Below are positions 35,472 through 43,995 of a stretch of 64,000 nt of DNA, in pieces. The position numbers were made by a program, and so were the translations under genes. The notes under the pieces are model-generated. The model did not search any database. It worked only from the letters and a program-made list of their open reading frames with translations, and was not told where the DNA came from. How positions within the stretch are numbered: position 1 is the stretch's first letter; the number at the start of each line of letters is the position of its first letter. The stretch is from an uncultured Pelagibacteraceae bacterium (GTDB lineage: Bacteria; Pseudomonadota; Alphaproteobacteria; Pelagibacterales; Pelagibacteraceae), in assembly GCA_902604795.1 (NCBI GenBank), contig CACKZV010000006.1, forward strand, positions 1-64,000. The letters run 5' to 3'.

Positions 35472-36383
35472 TTAATCTAAAGCTACCACAGCTGCAGCAA
35501 TTGAGGCTAGTCTTGCTGTCGCATCATCAGATCTACTTGTTATTACAACAGGGACCTTTCCACCAACAACTACGCCAGCCGCACAAGCTCCCATAAAATA
35601 TATCATCATTTTTACTAAAGCATTTCCTGACTCTACGTTTGGAACCAATAAAACGTCTGCATCTCCTGCAACTTCATTTTTAATTCCTTTTATATTTGCC
35701 GATTTTTTAGAAACACTATTATCAAATGCTAAAGGTCCAAATATATCAGCGTTAAAATTTTCTTTTCCTGCTAATTCACAAATTTCCTTCGCATCAATTG
35801 AACTTTGCATACTATCTAAAACTTCTTCCGTTGCTGATAGAATTGAAACTTTAGGTTTTGGTATTTTTATTCTGTGACAAAAATCTATAACATTTCTTAA
35901 AATATGCATTTTGGTTTTAACATTTGGATTTACATTTAATGCACCGTCAGTTATTATTAGTGGATCATCTTCTTTATCCAATGTCATATGCCAAATATGA
36001 CTTAATCTAGTTTTCCCTATTAAGTTATATTTTCTTAACAAAACTTCTTTCATTAGCACATCAGTATGTATATGGCCTTTGACTATAATTTTTATATCTC
36101 CATCTCCAGCTAGTTTTGCAGCAATTTTAGCAGTATTATTTTCAATTGATTCATGAATAATTTCATAATCAGAAATATCAAATTTTAATTCTTCAGCTAT
36201 TTTTTTAATCTCCTCTTTATCACCGATCAAAACAGGAACTATTAATTTTTCTTTAACGGCATCCATCACAGAGAGCATTGGTAATTGTTTACCAGCATTT
36301 ACAATTGCAGCTTTAATTCCTCTTTTTTGATGAGCAATATCTAATAAATTATTTGGGCAAACTGTTGATTTTTCTGAAAGCAT
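35472..36383 (-). CDS. Phosphate acetyl/butyryltransferase family protein
   Basis: The 303-residue protein is a PTA_PTB-domain enzyme: VPVLIGDKEEI, then VKGHIHTDVLMKEVL, the ITDGALNVNPN motif and the terminal VPVVITSRSDDATARLAS. It interconverts acyl-CoA and acyl phosphate in the cytosol. The short form lacks the N-terminal domains of long Pta. In sulfonate catabolism, Xsc makes acetyl phosphate and Pta converts it to acetyl-CoA, so location upstream of an HpsN-like gene and not far from taurine genes is suggestive. Branched or butyryl substrates are possible too. Confidence 0.86.
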   Translation of the reverse strand: MLSEKSTVCPNNLLDIAHQKRGIKAAIVNAGKQLPMLSVMDAVKEKLIVPVLIGDKEEIKKIAEELKFDISDYEIIHESIENNTAKIAAKLAGDGDIKIIVKGHIHTDVLMKEVLLRKYNLIGKTRLSHIWHMTLDKEDDPLIITDGALNVNPNVKTKMHILRNVIDFCHRIKIPKPKVSILSATEEVLDSMQSSIDAKEICELAGKENFNADIFGPLAFDNSVSKKSANIKGIKNEVAGDADVLLVPNVESGNALVKMMIYFMGACAAGVVVGGKVPVVITSRSDDATARLASIAAAVVALD

Positions 36384-36446
36384 AAAATTTATATATACTA
36401 ATATGATTAAAAAACTAATATAACAAATAAAGTATAAGGATAAAAA

Positions 36447-37295
36447 GTGGAAATAGTTACCAAAATAGCTCCCGTCGCTTTAGCACTTATAATGTTGGGT
36501 TTAGGATTAGGTCTTACAGGAAGAGACTTTTTAAGGGTAATAAACAATCCTAAAGACTTTATAATTGGATTTATATGCCAATTATTACTTTTGCCTATTG
36601 TTGCTTTTATTTTAATATTGATATTAAATTTACCTATTGAGATTGCATTAGGTGTTATGATTATAGCTGCTGCACCCGGGGGTGTTACAACAAATGTAAT
36701 GACTAAATTTGCAAATGGAGATGTAGCTTTGTCTATTTCGTTAACTGCATTAATAAGTTTAATAAGTATAATTTCAGTACCATTTATTGTTTTAAAATCA
36801 GCAGATTTACTTGGTGTTACTAATATTTCAGCAGATATTACAATGACAGCAATTACACTTAAGATGGCATTGGTTGTTACAGTGCCAGTTATTTTAGGTA
36901 TGATTATACGAAAATTTGCAGATAATCTTATTTCCTCAAATCTTTCTATTATAAATAAAATAACAACAGCTTTGTTCATTATTGTATTTGCTGCAATTTG
37001 GATTGAAGAGAGAGAAAATATTTTTAATTACTTAAAACAAGCTGGCTTTGCAGTATTAGTATTAAATGTTGTGATGATGATACTTGCATATTATATAGCT
37101 AAATTCTTTGCAACTGGAATGAAACAGAGAAAATGTATTTCGATAGAATGTGGCTTACAAAATGGAACTTTGGCCGTGTTTGTAGCAACACAAATGTTTA
37201 ATGATATTGCCTATATGATACCAACAGCAGCTTATGCTCTTATAATGTACTTAACTGGTTTTGCGTTAATTTTTATACTTCGAAGATCTAATTAA
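36447..37295 (+). CDS. Bile acid:sodium symporter (BASS) family transporter
   Basis: A 282-residue membrane protein with about nine helices. Family motifs are GLGLTGRDFLRV after helix 1, MIIAAAPGGVTTNVMTKFANGD with the sodium-site region, and ISIECGLQNGTLAVFVA late in the protein. It starts with GTG, 7 bp after aagga. Members take up organic anions with sodium. It is divergent from the Pta-like and HpsN-like pair by 63 bp, so uptake of a sulfonate or keto acid is conceivable. It ends overlapping the convergent regulator gene by 8 bp. Confidence 0.88.
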   Translation: MEIVTKIAPVALALIMLGLGLGLTGRDFLRVINNPKDFIIGFICQLLLLPIVAFILILILNLPIEIALGVMIIAAAPGGVTTNVMTKFANGDVALSISLTALISLISIISVPFIVLKSADLLGVTNISADITMTAITLKMALVVTVPVILGMIIRKFADNLISSNLSIINKITTALFIIVFAAIWIEERENIFNYLKQAGFAVLVLNVVMMILAYYIAKFFATGMKQRKCISIECGLQNGTLAVFVATQMFNDIAYMIPTAAYALIMYLTGFALIFILRRSN

Positions 37296-38238
37296 TTTTT
37301 ACTTTTTCAAATATTTTACAAACTAAATCTGACAAAGAAGTGATATTTTGCTCTTGAATTCTTATAGTATCGGTTAATGCTTGATCTTTAATATTTATAG
37401 TGAATTGTTTTTTTTTATTAACGCAAATGTATTTATTTTTTAATAAATAATTCAGTTTTCTTACAACTGTAGGTCTTGGAATATGAGTAATCTCAGAAAT
37501 TGACAAAGTGTTTACTCCACTTTCTTCAATATTAACTGTATCTTTCTCCCATTCTGAAAAATTTAAACCAACGCCCTCATAGGATTTATTTACTATAGAG
37601 TGACATGTTATAACCATACCTACTGAATAAATTTCAAGATCTCCTAATTGTCTTTTCCATCTTGATGTTAAAGAAAAAATAAACATATAAAAATAGTACC
37701 AGCAATATGAAAAGTTATTCTTTAAATGCTCAGATACTTCGTCGACATTTAAAGATTTGTCTATTAATTTTTTAATTTTCAGTAATTCAGAAATTTTTGA
37801 TAATAATACACTCAAATTTTTAAGAGTATTTTTGGGTTGTACAAGTCTGTAAGCTGACCTATCTATGTAAATTTTTTTTCCAATTTTTTGAAGAACACTT
37901 AATTTTTCAAGGTCGAGAATTTTTCTTCTAGTACTTTCCTTTGGAATATTTAAACTTCTAGATATTTCAATTATATTAATTCGATCTAATTCCAAGGATT
38001 TATCAAACATAAAAAAATTATCATAACTCTCTATTTTTTTTATTTGTATGTAATGCTCAAAATCTTTGTTTATTAGATAAAGAATAATTCTGTACTTATC
38101 TATATCGTTAAAAACTTCATATGAAGAATTCATCCATTCAGATATTAATCTGTAGTATGTTGGAGCAAGTTTTTCAAAATTTCCAGTGATTAAATTTTGA
38201 ATATTTTTTCCGTTGAGTTTATCTATGATATTAATCAT
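37288..38238 (-). CDS. Transcription regulator with two winged-helix units
   Basis: A 316-residue Lys-rich protein without signal peptide. Two helix-turn-helix units can be read: IIEISRSLNIPKESTRRKILDLEKL near 86-110 and ISEITHIPRPTVVRKLNYL near 247-265, the second followed by a basic wing (LLKNKYICVNKKKQFTIN). About 100 mostly helical residues with aromatic clusters lie between them and could bind a ligand or make dimers. I do not recognise a named family. Its upstream region has two copies of an AACCCAWWATGGAC motif, one over its likely -35 box, so it probably represses itself. Confidence 0.75.
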   Translation of the reverse strand: MINIIDKLNGKNIQNLITGNFEKLAPTYYRLISEWMNSSYEVFNDIDKYRIILYLINKDFEHYIQIKKIESYDNFFMFDKSLELDRINIIEISRSLNIPKESTRRKILDLEKLSVLQKIGKKIYIDRSAYRLVQPKNTLKNLSVLLSKISELLKIKKLIDKSLNVDEVSEHLKNNFSYCWYYFYMFIFSLTSRWKRQLGDLEIYSVGMVITCHSIVNKSYEGVGLNFSEWEKDTVNIEESGVNTLSISEITHIPRPTVVRKLNYLLKNKYICVNKKKQFTINIKDQALTDTIRIQEQNITSLSDLVCKIFEKVKIN

Positions 38239-38267
38239 TTTTTACGCAAATTTATTCTATTATTTGA

Positions 38268-38281
38268 AACCCAAAATGGAC
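38268..38281. promoter_or_regulatory. Candidate operator 1 of the winged-helix regulator
   Basis: aacccaaaatggac lies 30 bp upstream of the regulator ATG. A minus-strand tagaat at 38254-38259 is a likely -10 box, which places this site at the -35 region and fits autorepression. Confidence 0.45.
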
Positions 38282-38299
38282 ATAAAAATAATTGCCCAC

Positions 38300-38313
38300 A
38301 ACCCATTATGGAC
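38300..38313. promoter_or_regulatory. Candidate operator 2 of the winged-helix regulator
   Basis: aacccattatggac is a second copy, same orientation, 32 bp from the first (three helical turns). It contains the perfect palindrome ccattatgg apart from the central base. The pair suits cooperative binding on one DNA face. Confidence 0.45.
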
Positions 38314-38359
38314 ACAGAATAAATTTTTACAAATTAAACATGTGTTTAAATTGAGCCAT

Positions 38360-38572
38360 ATGAGTTATAATAAAAATAGTAGAGCATCTGATATTGAAAT
38401 TTCTTCTCAATTAACAGGTAACACAAATATTGATACCCCTCAAAAAGTAAATATCAGTGCTCTCAAACTCAGAATTATTAAAAAAGAAAAAAAAGAGTCT
38501 TTAAAGAATAGAACTTTCATTCTAACGATTTTCATCATCTTGGGTACTATTGGATACTTTGTATCCAATTAA
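38360..38572 (+). CDS. Small membrane-anchored protein, uncharacterised
   Basis: A 70-residue protein starting MSYNKNSRASDIEISSQL, with a polar N-terminal half, a basic segment (LRIIKKEKKESLKN) and one C-terminal helix (TFILTIFIILGTIGYFV). The frame is open farther left to 38213, but that part crosses the two candidate operators and the regulator start, so I use the ATG at 38360. Topology would be N-terminus inside. The ribosome site is weak. The last codons form one arm of a 9-bp stem-loop. Function unknown. Confidence 0.5.
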   Translation: MSYNKNSRASDIEISSQLTGNTNIDTPQKVNISALKLRIIKKEKKESLKNRTFILTIFIILGTIGYFVSN

Positions 38573-38580
38573 GTCTTTTT
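38549..38580 (+). terminator. Terminator-like stem-loop at the 3' end of the small membrane-protein gene
   Basis: attggatac and gtatccaat form a perfect 9-bp stem with a ttt loop inside the last codons of the small gene, followed after the stop by gtcttttt. It would end transcription right after that gene. Confidence 0.6.
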
Positions 38581-38663
38581 AGTTTCATAATTTAAATTAA
38601 ATTCAAGTACTTCAAAGACATATCAACTGTTGTAATAAATAATAATTAGTTAATAATAAAGTA

Positions 38664-38999
38664 ATGAAACCATTTACAGGATATCTAATATTAGCTTTAG
38701 GAATAACTACAGGAATAGCAGCAAATAGTTTTGCAAAAATTTCTGAAGGTTTTACAAAACTAACTCCTACAATTGCTTGCTTACTGTTAATGACTGTAAC
38801 TATGTTTTCTTTAGCAAAAGCAATGTCTGTAATACCTGTTGCTTTTAGTTACTCTACTTATAGCGGTTTAACAGTAGCGGGAGTAGTAATCTTTGGAATG
38901 ATAAAGTATAATCAAGTACCTAATGTTTATGGTTTTATTGGGATTTGTCTGATCGTGACAGGAGTTATAATGGTAAATTATCTAGGACGAGCAGGTTAA
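38664..38999 (+). CDS. SMR-family four-helix membrane protein without the usual Glu14
   Basis: A 111-residue paralog of the protein at 9904. It aligns without gaps with EmrE-like proteins (NSFAKISEGFTKLTPT, IPVAFSYSTYSGL, VIMVNYLGRAG). Position 14 is Ile in place of the proton-binding Glu, and the Trp63 position is Tyr. It keeps the general SMR fold with four helices. A role other than proton-coupled drug export is likely, such as a facilitator. It is a single gene, convergent with the Ldh2-type gene. Confidence 0.85.
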   Translation: MKPFTGYLILALGITTGIAANSFAKISEGFTKLTPTIACLLLMTVTMFSLAKAMSVIPVAFSYSTYSGLTVAGVVIFGMIKYNQVPNVYGFIGICLIVTGVIMVNYLGRAG

Positions 39000-39008
39000 T
39001 AATTTGAT

Positions 39009-40013
39009 CTATTTCAATAGAATACGAATATCCTCCATTATATTGTCCGGAATTTTAATTTCAGATTTATAATTCTTTTTATATCTTCTTAATTTGTTTT
39101 CTCCTGGATATAATATTTCTTTAAGTCCTTTTAATTTAGGAAGCTTTTTAATTCTTTTTATATTTTCTTTAATTCTTTTTTTATAATTTGATTGAAATAA
39201 GTTAGCTTTCATCACAATAAACAAATGACCAATATTTTGTGGGCCAGAAAAATCATCAAAAGGATCTTTCACTTTGCCACCATGATTACCTCCTGTATAA
39301 ACACCACTTAATATATCTACCATCCATGCAAGTCCTGATCCTCTAAACCCTGCTATAGGAAGCTGAACACCTTCAAGTGCTCTTTTAGCATCAACTGTTG
39401 GATTGCCAAATTTATCCAAAGCAACACCTTCAGGTATTTTTAAATTAGATCTTGATGCAACTCTTATTTTTCCTCTATTAATCATTGAGACAGATGTATC
39501 TAAAATGAATGGCACTTTTGATCCTGTTGGGGATCCAAAGCAAATTGGATTTGTACCAAACAATGACTTAATAGCACCATGTGGAGCAATCGCAGGTGGA
39601 GCGTTGGTAAAAACTAAAGCAATCATATTTTTCTTTACTGCTTGCCCTGCGTAATATCCTGACATTCCATAATGACCACTATTTTTAACAGCAACTAATC
39701 CAATTCCAGTTTTTTTTCCATTTTTTATAGCTTTTTTAATTGCTATATCAGCTGCAACAAAGCCAATGCTATCATCTGCATTTATGTGTGCCACAGATTG
39801 AGAAATATTTTTTATTTTTATTTTAGGTTTAGGGTTTATTAATTTATGATTTATACGGTCACAATACATTTTTAGTCTTGATAAACCATGCGTAGGGGCA
39901 CCAACTAATTCTGCATTGATTATTGCATCAGCACATATTTTTGAGTGATTTATCGAAAGTTTATGTTTTCTAAATATTTCAACTATGATTTTTTTAAGTT
40001 TATTTTTTTTCAT
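39009..40013 (-). CDS. Malate/L-lactate dehydrogenase family (Ldh2 type)
   Basis: A 334-residue NAD(P)-dependent dehydrogenase of the Ldh2/YlbC fold, unrelated to classic lactate dehydrogenases. Family signs are AELVGAPTHGLSRLKMYCDRI near the N-terminus, VAVKNSGHYGMSGYYA with the catalytic His near 115, and NAPPAIAPHGA followed by LFGTNPICFGSPTG. Substrates in this family include 2-hydroxy acids, ureidoglycolate and delta1-pyrroline-2-carboxylate. It is the last of three tightly packed genes with the epoxide hydrolase and aldehyde dehydrogenase, and probably acts on their product. Confidence 0.87.
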   Translation of the reverse strand: MKKNKLKKIIVEIFRKHKLSINHSKICADAIINAELVGAPTHGLSRLKMYCDRINHKLINPKPKIKIKNISQSVAHINADDSIGFVAADIAIKKAIKNGKKTGIGLVAVKNSGHYGMSGYYAGQAVKKNMIALVFTNAPPAIAPHGAIKSLFGTNPICFGSPTGSKVPFILDTSVSMINRGKIRVASRSNLKIPEGVALDKFGNPTVDAKRALEGVQLPIAGFRGSGLAWMVDILSGVYTGGNHGGKVKDPFDDFSGPQNIGHLFIVMKANLFQSNYKKRIKENIKRIKKLPKLKGLKEILYPGENKLRRYKKNYKSEIKIPDNIMEDIRILLK

Positions 40014-41167
40014 TAAATATTTTTTAAATCCTTATTAAAAAATGAAAGTATATCACTCACTAGAATATCTGGTTCTTCCAAAGCTGCGAAATGACCACCG
40101 TTTGGAAATTTCCTCCACCTTTTTATATTAAAAATTCTATTTACGTATGATTTGGGAGGCCATTCTAGCATTTCTTTTGGAAAAATTGCTATTGCAGTAG
40201 GAACTTTTATTTTTTTAAAATTTTTTGGAAAAGATCTTCCACCTTCTTTTCTTCTTCCAAAATATATCCAACAAGCAGTATTAAAACTTTTAGTTATTAT
40301 ATAAATCATTATATTTGATAATAGTTCATCTTTTGAAAATGTTTTTTCAATCTTACCTTTTTTTAAATCTGACCAACCATGAAATTTTTCCAAAATCCAT
40401 GCTGCTGTTCCTACAGGACTATCTATCATTGCATAAGATAAGGTTTGAGGTTTAGTAGCTTGTTGAGTTCTGTATCCCTCCTGCATAATTTGATCAAAGT
40501 TAAATTTTTTTTCCCATTTTTTCTCTTTTATATTTTTTGTTCCTTTTGGATGTCTAAGGGGTAAGCAATTAATATGTATTCCTTTACAATTATTTGAGCT
40601 ATCAAGACCAATCCATCCGGCAATAGTTGCTCCCCAATCGCCACCTTGTACGAAATAACTTTTATAGCCTAAGTTTTTAACCATAAATTTATTTAATATT
40701 TTTCCTATTTTTCTTGGGCCCAAGGCTTTTTTGATTTGCGACGAAAATCCAAATCCCGGTAAAGAGGGAACAATTATATCAAATCCCTCTTCAATTTTTC
40801 CTCCAAATTTTTCTGGGTGAGCAAGTCTTGGAATGATATCTAAAAATTCAGTTATGCTTCCTGGCCATCCATGTAAGAGTAATAAAGGTTTAGAATTAGG
40901 ATTTTTACTTTCTTCAAAAATAAAATGTAAGTTTATATCTTCAACTTTAGTTTTATAATTTTTAAATGAATTGATTTTGTTTTCAAATTTTTTCCAATTA
41001 TATTTTGTAATCCAATATTTAGATATGCTCTTAAGATAGTTCAAATTGGTTCCATATTCCCAACCATTCATATTTTGAGAAGCACTCCAAGGAAAGTTTC
41101 TTACTTTTTTATAAATTTCGTTAAGTGTGCTTTTAGGCACACTTATTTTGTATTTTTTGATCATCAA
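40013..41167 (-). CDS. Epoxide hydrolase, microsomal type
   Basis: A 384-residue alpha/beta hydrolase with an N-terminal EHN domain (KISVPKSTLNEIYKKVRNFPW, NGWEYGTNLNYLKS). The oxyanion motif is LLLHGWPGSITEF near 96, the nucleophilic Asp lies in VQGGDWGATIAGW near 176, and the catalytic His in FPNGGHFAALEEPDIL. It opens an epoxide to a diol in the cytosol. It sits between the Ldh2-type and aldehyde dehydrogenase genes with no free bases on either side, implying a joint pathway. Confidence 0.88.
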   Translation of the reverse strand: MMIKKYKISVPKSTLNEIYKKVRNFPWSASQNMNGWEYGTNLNYLKSISKYWITKYNWKKFENKINSFKNYKTKVEDINLHFIFEESKNPNSKPLLLLHGWPGSITEFLDIIPRLAHPEKFGGKIEEGFDIIVPSLPGFGFSSQIKKALGPRKIGKILNKFMVKNLGYKSYFVQGGDWGATIAGWIGLDSSNNCKGIHINCLPLRHPKGTKNIKEKKWEKKFNFDQIMQEGYRTQQATKPQTLSYAMIDSPVGTAAWILEKFHGWSDLKKGKIEKTFSKDELLSNIMIYIITKSFNTACWIYFGRRKEGGRSFPKNFKKIKVPTAIAIFPKEMLEWPPKSYVNRIFNIKRWRKFPNGGHFAALEEPDILVSDILSFFNKDLKNI

Positions 41168-42655
41168 TTAATTATGACTTATCCAAATTGTTTTTGTTTG
41201 AAGAAATGAATTTAGAGCCTCAGTTCCTTGATCTCTACTTAGTGAGCCTGATTGCTTATAACCACCAAATGGAGTTTTAATATCTCCTTCAGAAAAAGTG
41301 TTTACTGATACAGTTCCACAAGGCAAACTTTTAGCTAAATGAAATGCTCTATTAATATCTTGAGTAAAAACACTAGCGTGTAATCCATACTTCGAATTAC
41401 TAGCAATTTTCAAAGCCTCCTCATCATTTTTAACTGTTAAAACACCAAGCACTGGCCCAAAAATTTCCTCTTGAGCGATAGTCATATTTTCTTTTAATCC
41501 ATCAAATAGTGTTGGTTTTGCATAAAAACCTTTTTGCTTTTTACTTGAAACCCCTCCAGATAAAAGTTTTGCTCCTTCATCTATACCTCTTTGGATATAT
41601 CCATCAACAGTTTGCAAATGTCCTTTTGAAATCATAGATCCCATGTTTGATTTTAAATCTAATGGATCTCCTACTTTTAGCTTTTTAACTTTTTTAATAA
41701 CTTTATCTAAAAATTCATCTTTAACTTTTTTATGAACTATCTGTCTCATATTTGCTGAGCAGTTTTGTCCACCATTCCAAAATGCAGAATTCATCGCATT
41801 ATCAATTAAATCATCTGTAATTTTAGCATCCTCTAAAACTATAAACGGACTTTTTCCTCCCATCTCTAATGCGACAGGTTTAAGATTACTTTCACTTGAG
41901 TATTTTAAAAAATAACCACCAACTTCAGTTGAACCTGTAAATGAAACTGCATCAACATCTTTGTGTCGACCTAAAGCCTCACCAACATCACCATAACCAG
42001 GGAGAACATTCAAAACTCCATCTGGTATTCCAGCCTCTTTTCCAATTTGAGCAACTCTAATAGCCGTAAGAGGTGTATCTTCTGCTGGTTTAATAATTAC
42101 TGAACAACCAGCTGCAAGGGCTGGTGCCATTTTCCATACTGCCATCATTAAAGGAAAGTTCCATGGAACAATTCCAGCAACAACTCCTATTGGTTCTTTA
42201 ACAATTAAACTAGTTATAGTTGGTTCTGTCGGACCAACTTTTCCAAATACTTTATCAATTAATTCTCCATACCACTGAAAATGCATCGGAGCATCATTTG
42301 CAACCTCATTAATACAGTCGGCGATAAGTTTACCCGTATCTATGCATTCTAAAACTGAATTTTCATCACCATGTTTTCTAAGTAGTTCAGCAAATTTTAA
42401 TAAAACCTCTTTTCTATGTTCGGGTGAACTTTTAGACCAAACTCCGCTGTTGAAAGCTTTTCTTGAGACTTTAACTGCCAAATCAACATCTTTATGATTG
42501 CATTTTGCAACAGCACAAAGCTTTTGGCCAGTTGCTGGGTTGATTGTTTCAAATTTTTTACCATCAATAGCATTTACATATTTACCATTAATGAACGCTC
42601 TTCCTTCAAATTTAAGTTTATTTGATATTGCTTTATACTTGTTTCCTGAGCTCAT
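41168..42655 (-). CDS. Aldehyde dehydrogenase (betaine-aldehyde/aminobutyraldehyde type)
   Basis: A 495-residue NAD(P)-dependent enzyme. The catalytic Cys is in FWNGGQNCSANMRQ near 299 and the general base Glu in ALEMGGKSPFIVLEDA near 263. VPWNFPLMMAVWK and the SFTGSTEVGG nucleotide loop are typical. The PFGGYKQSGSLSRDQG end resembles PuuC/betaine aldehyde dehydrogenases. It heads the leftward three-gene operon and is divergent from dctP by 207 bp, so it may act on a product of the TRAP substrate. The exact aldehyde is unknown. Confidence 0.9.
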   Translation of the reverse strand: MSSGNKYKAISNKLKFEGRAFINGKYVNAIDGKKFETINPATGQKLCAVAKCNHKDVDLAVKVSRKAFNSGVWSKSSPEHRKEVLLKFAELLRKHGDENSVLECIDTGKLIADCINEVANDAPMHFQWYGELIDKVFGKVGPTEPTITSLIVKEPIGVVAGIVPWNFPLMMAVWKMAPALAAGCSVIIKPAEDTPLTAIRVAQIGKEAGIPDGVLNVLPGYGDVGEALGRHKDVDAVSFTGSTEVGGYFLKYSSESNLKPVALEMGGKSPFIVLEDAKITDDLIDNAMNSAFWNGGQNCSANMRQIVHKKVKDEFLDKVIKKVKKLKVGDPLDLKSNMGSMISKGHLQTVDGYIQRGIDEGAKLLSGGVSSKKQKGFYAKPTLFDGLKENMTIAQEEIFGPVLGVLTVKNDEEALKIASNSKYGLHASVFTQDINRAFHLAKSLPCGTVSVNTFSEGDIKTPFGGYKQSGSLSRDQGTEALNSFLQTKTIWISHN

Positions 42656-42768
42656 AAATTTCTTTCTATAAATTGTGTTTTATTTAATTTCTAAATTTCA
42701 AATCTAAGGCACCTTTAGACTAAAATAAATAGATTAACTAATAATTATTAATACAACTTTTGATTGCA

Positions 42769-42782
42769 AACCCATTTTGATA
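42769..42782. promoter_or_regulatory. Candidate operator upstream of dctP
   Basis: aacccattttgata shares the first ten bases of the motif seen in front of the tandem winged-helix regulator and the tau genes. It lies in the 207-bp gap between the divergent aldehyde dehydrogenase and dctP, 80 bp before the dctP start. The last bases deviate, so this is a weaker copy. Confidence 0.3.
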
Positions 42783-42862
42783 ATAAAATTTTCTTTTTTG
42801 TTTTACTTCCTCTTCAAATTGAATTTAAATATTAATAATTCAATTAATTAAAAGGAAATTTT

Positions 42863-43903
42863 ATGTTTATTAAAAAAATTTGTAAGTCATTACTTACATT
42901 AATTGCAGTTACTTTCTTTGCTCAAGTCGCGTATGCAGAAGTAACTCTGAAGCTTGGGACAACTGGTAGATTAGGTATGCCAATTGGAGATGCTATAGAT
43001 CAAGCTCTTATACCAGCTATGGAAAAAGCATCTGGTGGTAAAATGAAAATTGAGCCACATTATCAAAGAAGCTTATGCGCAGAGCAAAAATGCGGCGAAC
43101 AAGCTAACCAAGGACTTATAGCTCTATGGACTAGTTCTACTGCAAACTATGGTAACTTTGGACCAGAGTTAGCAATTTTTGATTTACCTTTCATATTTAA
43201 ATCACTGGAAGATGCAAAAAGAATATCAGATGAATGGTTAGCTGAAAGACAGTGCAAACTTGCACTTGAAAATGCCGGTCATATTTGTCTTTCTGTATAT
43301 TCAAGTGGTGGATTTAGACAACTTGGAAATGCAACTAAACCAGTTCATGAACCTGATGATATGAAGGGACTGAAATGGCGTACTACAAAAAGTCCAGTTG
43401 AGTTCATGCTAGTTAAAAATTGGGGTGCAACTCCAACACCTTATGACTGGAGTCAGTTATATCAAGGTTTACAATCGGGTGTAGTTGAAGGCCAGTACGT
43501 AGCATCACCTTGGCAGCATGTAGCAAAACTTCATGAAGTTGCTAAGTATTTTACAGAGATTGGTGGAATGTGGTCAGGAAATATTCTAGCGATGGACGCA
43601 AAACAATATAATGCATTGTCTGACCAACAAAGAAAATGGTTACACCAGGCAGCTGATGCTTATGGAGAAAAAGTAAACGAGTTAGATAACGCTTGGATTA
43701 AGAATGGTGAAGATGCAATTAAAGCATCTGCTAAAGAATGGTATGTACCAACAGAAGCGGAGATGACTAAGTGGAGAGCGGGTGCAATTGGTGCTTGGTT
43801 AGACGCTAAAGGTACTTTTGAACCAGAAGTAGCAAAAAGAGTACTTATGGAACAAGGCATGGATGGATTTGTAGCTCAGTTAGAGGCAGCTGGGGCTCTG
43901 TAA
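42863..43903 (+). CDS. dctP: TRAP transporter substrate-binding protein
   Basis: A 346-residue periplasmic protein with a signal peptide (LLTLIAVTFFAQVAYA, cleavage near 26). The DctP fold is visible in LDDLKGLKWR-like DDMKGLKWRTTKSP, where the Arg binds the substrate carboxylate, and in WSQLYQGLQSGVVEGQYVASPW. Several Cys (RSLCAEQKCGEQ) in the N-terminal lobe suggest a disulfide. It binds a carboxylate or sulfonate. Its Arg codons are mostly AGA, unlike the membrane subunits that follow. An 18-bp stem-loop follows the stop. Confidence 0.92.
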   Translation: MFIKKICKSLLTLIAVTFFAQVAYAEVTLKLGTTGRLGMPIGDAIDQALIPAMEKASGGKMKIEPHYQRSLCAEQKCGEQANQGLIALWTSSTANYGNFGPELAIFDLPFIFKSLEDAKRISDEWLAERQCKLALENAGHICLSVYSSGGFRQLGNATKPVHEPDDMKGLKWRTTKSPVEFMLVKNWGATPTPYDWSQLYQGLQSGVVEGQYVASPWQHVAKLHEVAKYFTEIGGMWSGNILAMDAKQYNALSDQQRKWLHQAADAYGEKVNELDNAWIKNGEDAIKASAKEWYVPTEAEMTKWRAGAIGAWLDAKGTFEPEVAKRVLMEQGMDGFVAQLEAAGAL

Positions 43904-43922
43904 ATCGATCAAATAAAACAGT

Positions 43923-43966
43923 GTAAAGATCATTTAGCTCAATTATAAGAGTTAGATGATCTTTAC
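43923..43966 (+). terminator. Long stem-loop between dctP and dctM
   Basis: Arms of 18 bases (gtaaagatcatttagctc / gagttagatgatctttac) pair with two wobble positions across an 8-base loop, 20 bp after the dctP stop. No T-run follows. It is the longest of the five stem-loops that follow binding-protein genes in this window. Confidence 0.7.
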
Positions 43967-43995
43967 CAAAATCAAATCATAACTTATAAATATTT

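Noticed and set aside
36407-36979. 190-residue minus-strand frame over the BASS transporter gene
   Set aside because: It is the antisense of a well-supported membrane transporter and has no family pattern of its own.
38213-38359. Upstream part of the small membrane-protein frame
   Set aside because: It crosses the regulator start and two motif copies; the ATG at 38360 gives a cleaner protein.
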